Of a DNA stretch of 64,000 nt, positions 59,471 through 64,000 are shown one piece after another. This DNA comes from Gnetum montanum (taxonomy: Eukaryota > Streptophyta > Gnetopsida > Gnetales > Gnetaceae). Location of the stretch: contig MNCI01034224.1 in the NCBI GenBank assembly GCA_015680685.1, positions 40,760-104,759 on the forward strand, in the 5' to 3' direction. The notes below the pieces were generated by a model. That model worked only from the letters and a program-made list of their open reading frames with translations. It made no database searches and had not been told where the DNA came from. Both the position numbers and the translations under genes were made by a program. The stretch's first letter is position 1. Each line of letters begins with the position of its first letter.

Positions 59471-62400
59471 TCAAGCATTTGGTGATGCTAAGGGGGCATC
59501 TGGAGGAGGACATGATTGATCATCATCATCATCATCATTGCTAGGGCCACCAATGTCACCTAATGCTTGTGACACAACAACATTCAATCAATTAGTAACC
59601 AATAGCCAAAACTATAACTTAAACAAATTCAAAACATAAAATCCATCAAACCTCTAGAGAACCTAGTTCCATGAATTCTAGGAAAAGATGTTGGAGAATC
59701 TCATCTTCTATCATGCTACCCCAATCAACATCCCCAAAATTAATACCAAAGAGAATGTTTATCCTATCCATGTCCATCCATGATAGTAGCTCTTGTGAGA
59801 TTGTAGCTGTAGAGATCCCATCCACAACCATAACAACCTGAGGAGTAAGGAATTTGACATTCTGTGATAGTTCTTTCAAATATCTTGTAAGCACTCTTAG
59901 CGTGAATCACCTAAATCAACAGCTCCATCTTACACCATTCAGTCATCTCCTTCATCAACAACTTTAGATACGCCTCTCGATCAGCCTTATATTGTCTCTT
60001 ACGATCTTTTTGTGCCTAGCTCCACTCTTGGAGCTAAGCACTATAATCCTTCCAATCTTGGATCTTTCAGGAAATCAAGTCCATCTACATTTGTTACTAA
60101 GCTAGCTCCATGGCAAGGGCAACCTTGTCATGGATGATGTGCTAGTAGCAAGTCCACATGATCTCTTTGGTCTATAAGTTCATCAAGCTATCCATTGGGC
60201 TTCCACAAGGACCTTACGATCCTTAAGATTCTTGATCCTCTTAGTGTGCCTTCTAGTTTCCTCCCTCAAGGTCACAACTTGCTCCCATAGGGATTCATTG
60301 GACCTCTAAAACTCCCATGAAGTTTTTACACACTAAACTACAAGATCAATGGTGGTTTTGTATAGCTTGAAGACATTTAGGGTGTCAGGGGGAAGCTTAG
60401 GAAAGGATTCAAACTCCATGTCTTATGTTGGATCCCATGCAATTGATGGCACTAATAATAAAAAATATATAACCATAAACATAATATACAACCTAAGATA
60501 GCCACAACCTAAAACATAACTTATAGCAAAGTGATTGATACATAGTGAAACTTAGTTCTTACCGATTTTGGGTAGAAACTACTGCCGCTATTCGATAATG
60601 TCCTTTGCCACACTGTCTATGAATTCTATCATATCTAAGACCTTTACCTAGGGCTTCACATGAAACATGGATGTAGAATCATCGAACAATTAGAACAAAA
60701 ATTTTGTTAGAGGCTTAAGAGCTATAATAAGAATCATCGAACAATTAGAATAAAAATTAAGCATAAGACCATAGGCCACAATGAATAGGACTAAGGCATA
60801 AGCATACCTAGATCCTCATCCTCATCAGGGATGATGACTGGGGGCTCCCTAGGTAGTGGCTAACTAAACAATCCATCTAGATCATCCATATCAACATTGG
60901 CTAACCCTTCAACCTCATGTTCCTATAAGAGTGTCTCCTCTGCATGCCTTTGTTTATCCAATACTACAGCAACCACATGCCTTTTCTCCTCAATAACACA
61001 TCTATGCTCCTCCTCCACACATCTCTACTCTTCTTTTATAATGGTAGCTTGAGTTGTCATCTCCTACCACTAGTCTAAAGCCATAATCTTTTAAATAGGT
61101 TAGTGCATGTAGCCATAAAATATAGAACATAACATATCCAAAACATTAAAAGTGTAGCTCAAGTTACCTACAACTACCTGATGTAACTAGTTGAGCCTAT
61201 AAATGATCTTCTACTTAGTGGGTGGTTGTGATGCTAACAATGCTTCCTCTATAGGCCATTTCATCTTGGCCCTAGCTACCTCATCAGCCTCATAATGCAA
61301 TAGTTGGACCCTCTAGATGCTTGCTGGAATGGTCATAGGCTCCTCCCCCATGCTATCAGGGGATTCATACTAATTGCCACCAAATCCTTTAGTGCTAATA
61401 TATAGTGACTCTCCCATTTCCTTCGCTGGATTCTGGGCCTACATAGTTGGATAAAGATGCTTTATCTAAGGCCTAGAGAGTTGGTTTGGATCTTGGCTTA
61501 CCTATTTCCCATTCCTACTTACCACCAAGAACTTCACAAATCTCTTTAGATAACCTACAAAAAATGCATAATGCATGTGGATTATCACAGAGGTGTCTTT
61601 GCAAAGTTTGAGGATTTCCTTCTTAAGGCCTGTAGCTAAGGAAGTAGCCCAGTTGAAATGAGTTTCCTCCAGCAAGATCTTCTTGAAGGTCCATCCATGT
61701 CCAATACCAATTACCCTCTTTTGTGACAATAATTTAGGAAAATCATGGAATCAAAACAAAGGATAAGATTCCTTTGCTTTAAAATTCATGAAGACATCCA
61801 AGGCAAGTCCAAAGTGGCTCTTGCTGGCATGAGACCACTCCTAAACTTCCTCATGATGGAAAACCTCCTTCACTAGTTTGGTAGCAATTATCATCCTATC
61901 AGTGGAAATACCAAACAAATCACAAAAGGTTGCCTCAAAGATGGCAATGGTAGTTGGTATGCCTCGTACTATGGTGTGGAACACATTGGCTCCTACAATG
62001 AAGGAGTTGATGACATTCAGCATCTCTACAAAAGGGATGGAAGGGCTAGGCACCATGAATACATCAAGAAAATTGATAAGCACAATGTTTTTTTGGATGT
62101 TCAAAGATGCCTAGTCCCTCAACCACTCCTATGCTAGTCCCACATCACTGAACATCACTATAAGAGTATCTGTCAAGCATCTAGAAAGGGATACAGTAAC
62201 ATCAAAATGAGTGAAAGGTCCTACAAGCCAATGATAGCTACCTAGCATTAGTAAAAATACATTTAGACCATAGATTAAAACCATAGGACACTTAAGATCC
62301 AAATAGCTATAAAGCCTTATGTATAACATAGAAACCCATCCTTATCCTCACCTTTCTTTTTCTTACTTCACGAAGCTTGTGTGGGGGTCCTAGTGATAAT

Positions 62401-63479
62401 GCCTTTCTCTCTAAGGCTCTTAGGGGCCATCCACCAGCTATGTGTTACCTTGGCAACTACACACTTCTTGTAACTAGGGTTGAATATGTTGGTGTATTCA
62501 TCAAATTTTCCTCTTAACTGCTCATCTACAAGAGTTTTGATCTTGGAATCCTTGATAAACTCATTTAATGCAATTTTGGCCACCACTAAGACATTATCAT
62601 TCTTGATCAAACCTTGATCATTAACCCTATACCTGCAAGATATGTAAAATTGACAAGTTAGAAGGAGTGACCAAACTAATAAAGCCAAAACATTAAAAAC
62701 CTATAATAACAATGCTTACCCTTGTAGGTAATACACATTGCCTAGAGGATTCTAGAATAAGGTGTGGACTCTATGCACCACTATCAAAGTATTATCAACA
62801 TTATACTAAGAATATTCTAGCATCCTCAAGATGTCTAAAAGGTAACATACACCAATAGTGTCCTTAGTCTCCATCAGCTCTTCTGTTGCCCAAGTTTTTG
62901 GATTGTCAGTTATGAACCTAATGATCAATCTTACAACCCCAAGTAGCAAGGTCTCCACTATAACCCTAGCCACATCTGTAGACATGTGTGACCATGGTAT
63001 CACACTAAAATTCTATAAGATGTAGGCAAGGAATTCCCTTGCACTTGGTTGAAACCATAGTAAGCCCCTCTTTAGGACCATGTCAAGAAAAGGGATGTTT
63101 ACGTTTGGTTGTCTTATGCAACATAAGATGCCAACCAACTCAACCACAATTAGGATTCATTTCAAGAGGGCAATGCAAGGGGAAAAAATACCATTAGAAC
63201 CACATTTTACTGCTTAGAATTTATTAACAAATTTTACACAAAACATCCTAGTTGAGGGTGAAATTAGGCCCCATAAAAAAATATAAGTTATTTATTTAAA
63301 TTTATCCATGAAATTCTACAACAACATTATTATAGCCTTAGTAGCCTTTAAACCTCATGACCATAACATGGTACAACCTAGATCATACCTTAGTTAAGGT
63401 AGAAAAAGTGCTTTAGACCTAGAAAATAGCCATAGGATGAACATTACCAAAAATAGCAAAAAACTTTTATAGCCATTAA
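59471..63479 (-). pseudogene. Element E antisense gene, 5' part interrupted
   Basis: Minus-strand copy of the unknown antisense gene. Exon 8 59565 to 59471 (acidic tail). A coiled-coil exon with FGDVDWGSMIEDEILQHLFL near 59700. Exon 4 from 62241 after TACTAATGCTAG (FLDVFMVPSPSIPFVEMLNV, VRGIPTTIAIFEATFCDLFG, HFNWATSLATGLKKEILKLC, YAFFVGYLKRFVKFLVVS). Exon 3 62632 to 62352 (CRYRVNDQGLIKNDNVLVV, LRGKFDEYTNIFNPSYKKC, lysine-rich end, GTGAGG donor). Exon 2 about 63177 to 62720 (MIPWSHMSTDVARVIVETLL, GTAAGC donor). Exon 1 and most of intron 1 are cut off by the insertion at 63480. Exon 3 is 281 bases, the same phase as in A (269). Stops are fewer than in B. Confidence 0.78.
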
Positions 63480-63794
63480 TGGGTGCGATATTGCATGGGC
63501 CACGATATCGTGTTCACCGTGATATCGCATTCCTCACAATATCACGTATGCGATATCGTGTCTTCCCCTGCGATATCGCGTACGTGATATCGCAATGCGT
63601 CGTCAAATCTATAAATAAGAGGTGGCTCTCCCTTGTTTCTAATTCTAGGCCTAGACCATAGCGAAACTCTGGCAGTTTTACCTCTCCAGAGATAGAATAA
63701 TTTCCATGTGCCCATAGTAGGAGCTCCAGAGTGAACGGATCTTTATTCGAGCAAATATTGTACCTGAACACAAGTTTGTGTACGGAAATAAAGA
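63480..63794 (+). repeat. LTR start of element G with GATATC palindromes
   Basis: Abruptly CpG-rich sequence inserted in intron 1 of E's antisense gene (E and B align up to about 63478). It starts TGGGTGCGATATTGC and carries seven or so imperfect palindromes of the form GCGATATCGC or ACGATATCGTG between 63485 and 63596. TATAAATA at 63611 to 63618 would be its TATA box on the plus strand, followed by transcribed LTR with AAATAAAG at the end. The family is not recognised; the rest is in the gap. Confidence 0.55.
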
Positions 63795-64000
63795 NNNNNN
63801 NNNNNNNNNNNNNNNNNNNNNNNNNNNNNNNNNNNNNNNNNNNNNNNNNNNNNNNNNNNNNNNNNNNNNNNNNNNNNNNNNNNNNNNNNNNNNNNNNNNN
63901 NNNNNNNNNNNNNNNNNNNNNNNNNNNNNNNNNNNNNNNNNNNNNNNNNNNNNNNNNNNNNNNNNNNNNNNNNNNNNNNNNNNNNNNNNNNNNNNNNNNN
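63795..64000. other. Assembly gap
   Basis: Run of N to the end of the window. Isolated N bases also occur at 21358 (inside exon 2 of the antisense gene of A) and at 40240 (at the C/F boundary). Confidence 1.

Overview
This is plant nuclear DNA made almost entirely of nested, related LTR retrotransposons of the Ty3/gypsy Tat group. The evidence is a gag-protease ORF with a Tat-like CX2HX9C knuckle, a reverse transcriptase (RT) with YVDD and relatives, a second archaeal-type RNase H after the normal one, an integrase with an SLVYG...LPLEL end, and a TG...CA LTR with a 5-bp target duplication. No host gene, tRNA or rRNA was recognised. The extreme nesting and the decay of CpG and CHG sites (CAG to TAG, CGA to TGA) point to a large, heavily methylated genome. 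A gymnosperm or fern is plausible, but this is inference.

Layout. (1) Element B, plus sense, about 326 to 33290: leader, gag-pro, an antisense multi-exon gene, a palindrome-rich spacer, and pol2 (RT, RNase H, archaeal-type RNase H, integrase), which is split by element A. (2) Element A, 15825 to 30570, minus sense, youngest and CpG-rich, with two LTRs and target duplication CCACT; it lacks RNase H and most of integrase. (3) A minus-oriented LTR, about 33290 to 34326. (4) Element C, plus, about 34327 to 40240: spacer, internally deleted pol2, PPT hairpin, 3' LTR. (5) Element F, about 40250 to 43130: part of an antisense gene. (6) Element D, minus, about 43140 to beyond 53098: 3' LTR, PPT hairpin, pol2, spacer, first exons of its antisense gene. 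(7) Element E, plus, from 53099, inserted inside exon 4 of D's antisense gene: 5' LTR, PBS, leader, gag-pro, antisense gene. (8) At 63480 an LTR of another family (G) interrupts E and runs into an assembly gap at 63795.

Most notable is the antisense gene. Five copies (A, B, D, E, F) carry, between gag-pro and RT and on the strand opposite to the element, a spliced gene. In A eight exons can be drawn with GT-AG introns, and exons 1 to 4 and 4 to 7 join in phase. It would encode roughly 1000 residues: a conserved globular N-terminal half, basic stretches, a coiled coil and an acidic tail. In A it has its own TATA box. The sense pol2 begins directly after a conserved splice acceptor, so the antisense gene may sit wholly within a sense intron. 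Copies here are broken by deamination-type stops, but the intron borders are largely preserved.

How the parts relate: gag-pro and the antisense gene converge; the antisense promoter and pol2 diverge. The three module boundaries carry a TAAACTG-type repeat array. Each family also carries its own short palindrome series (GCGTATACGC in A, CCATGCTAGCATGG-like in B, C and D, GCGATATCGC in G).
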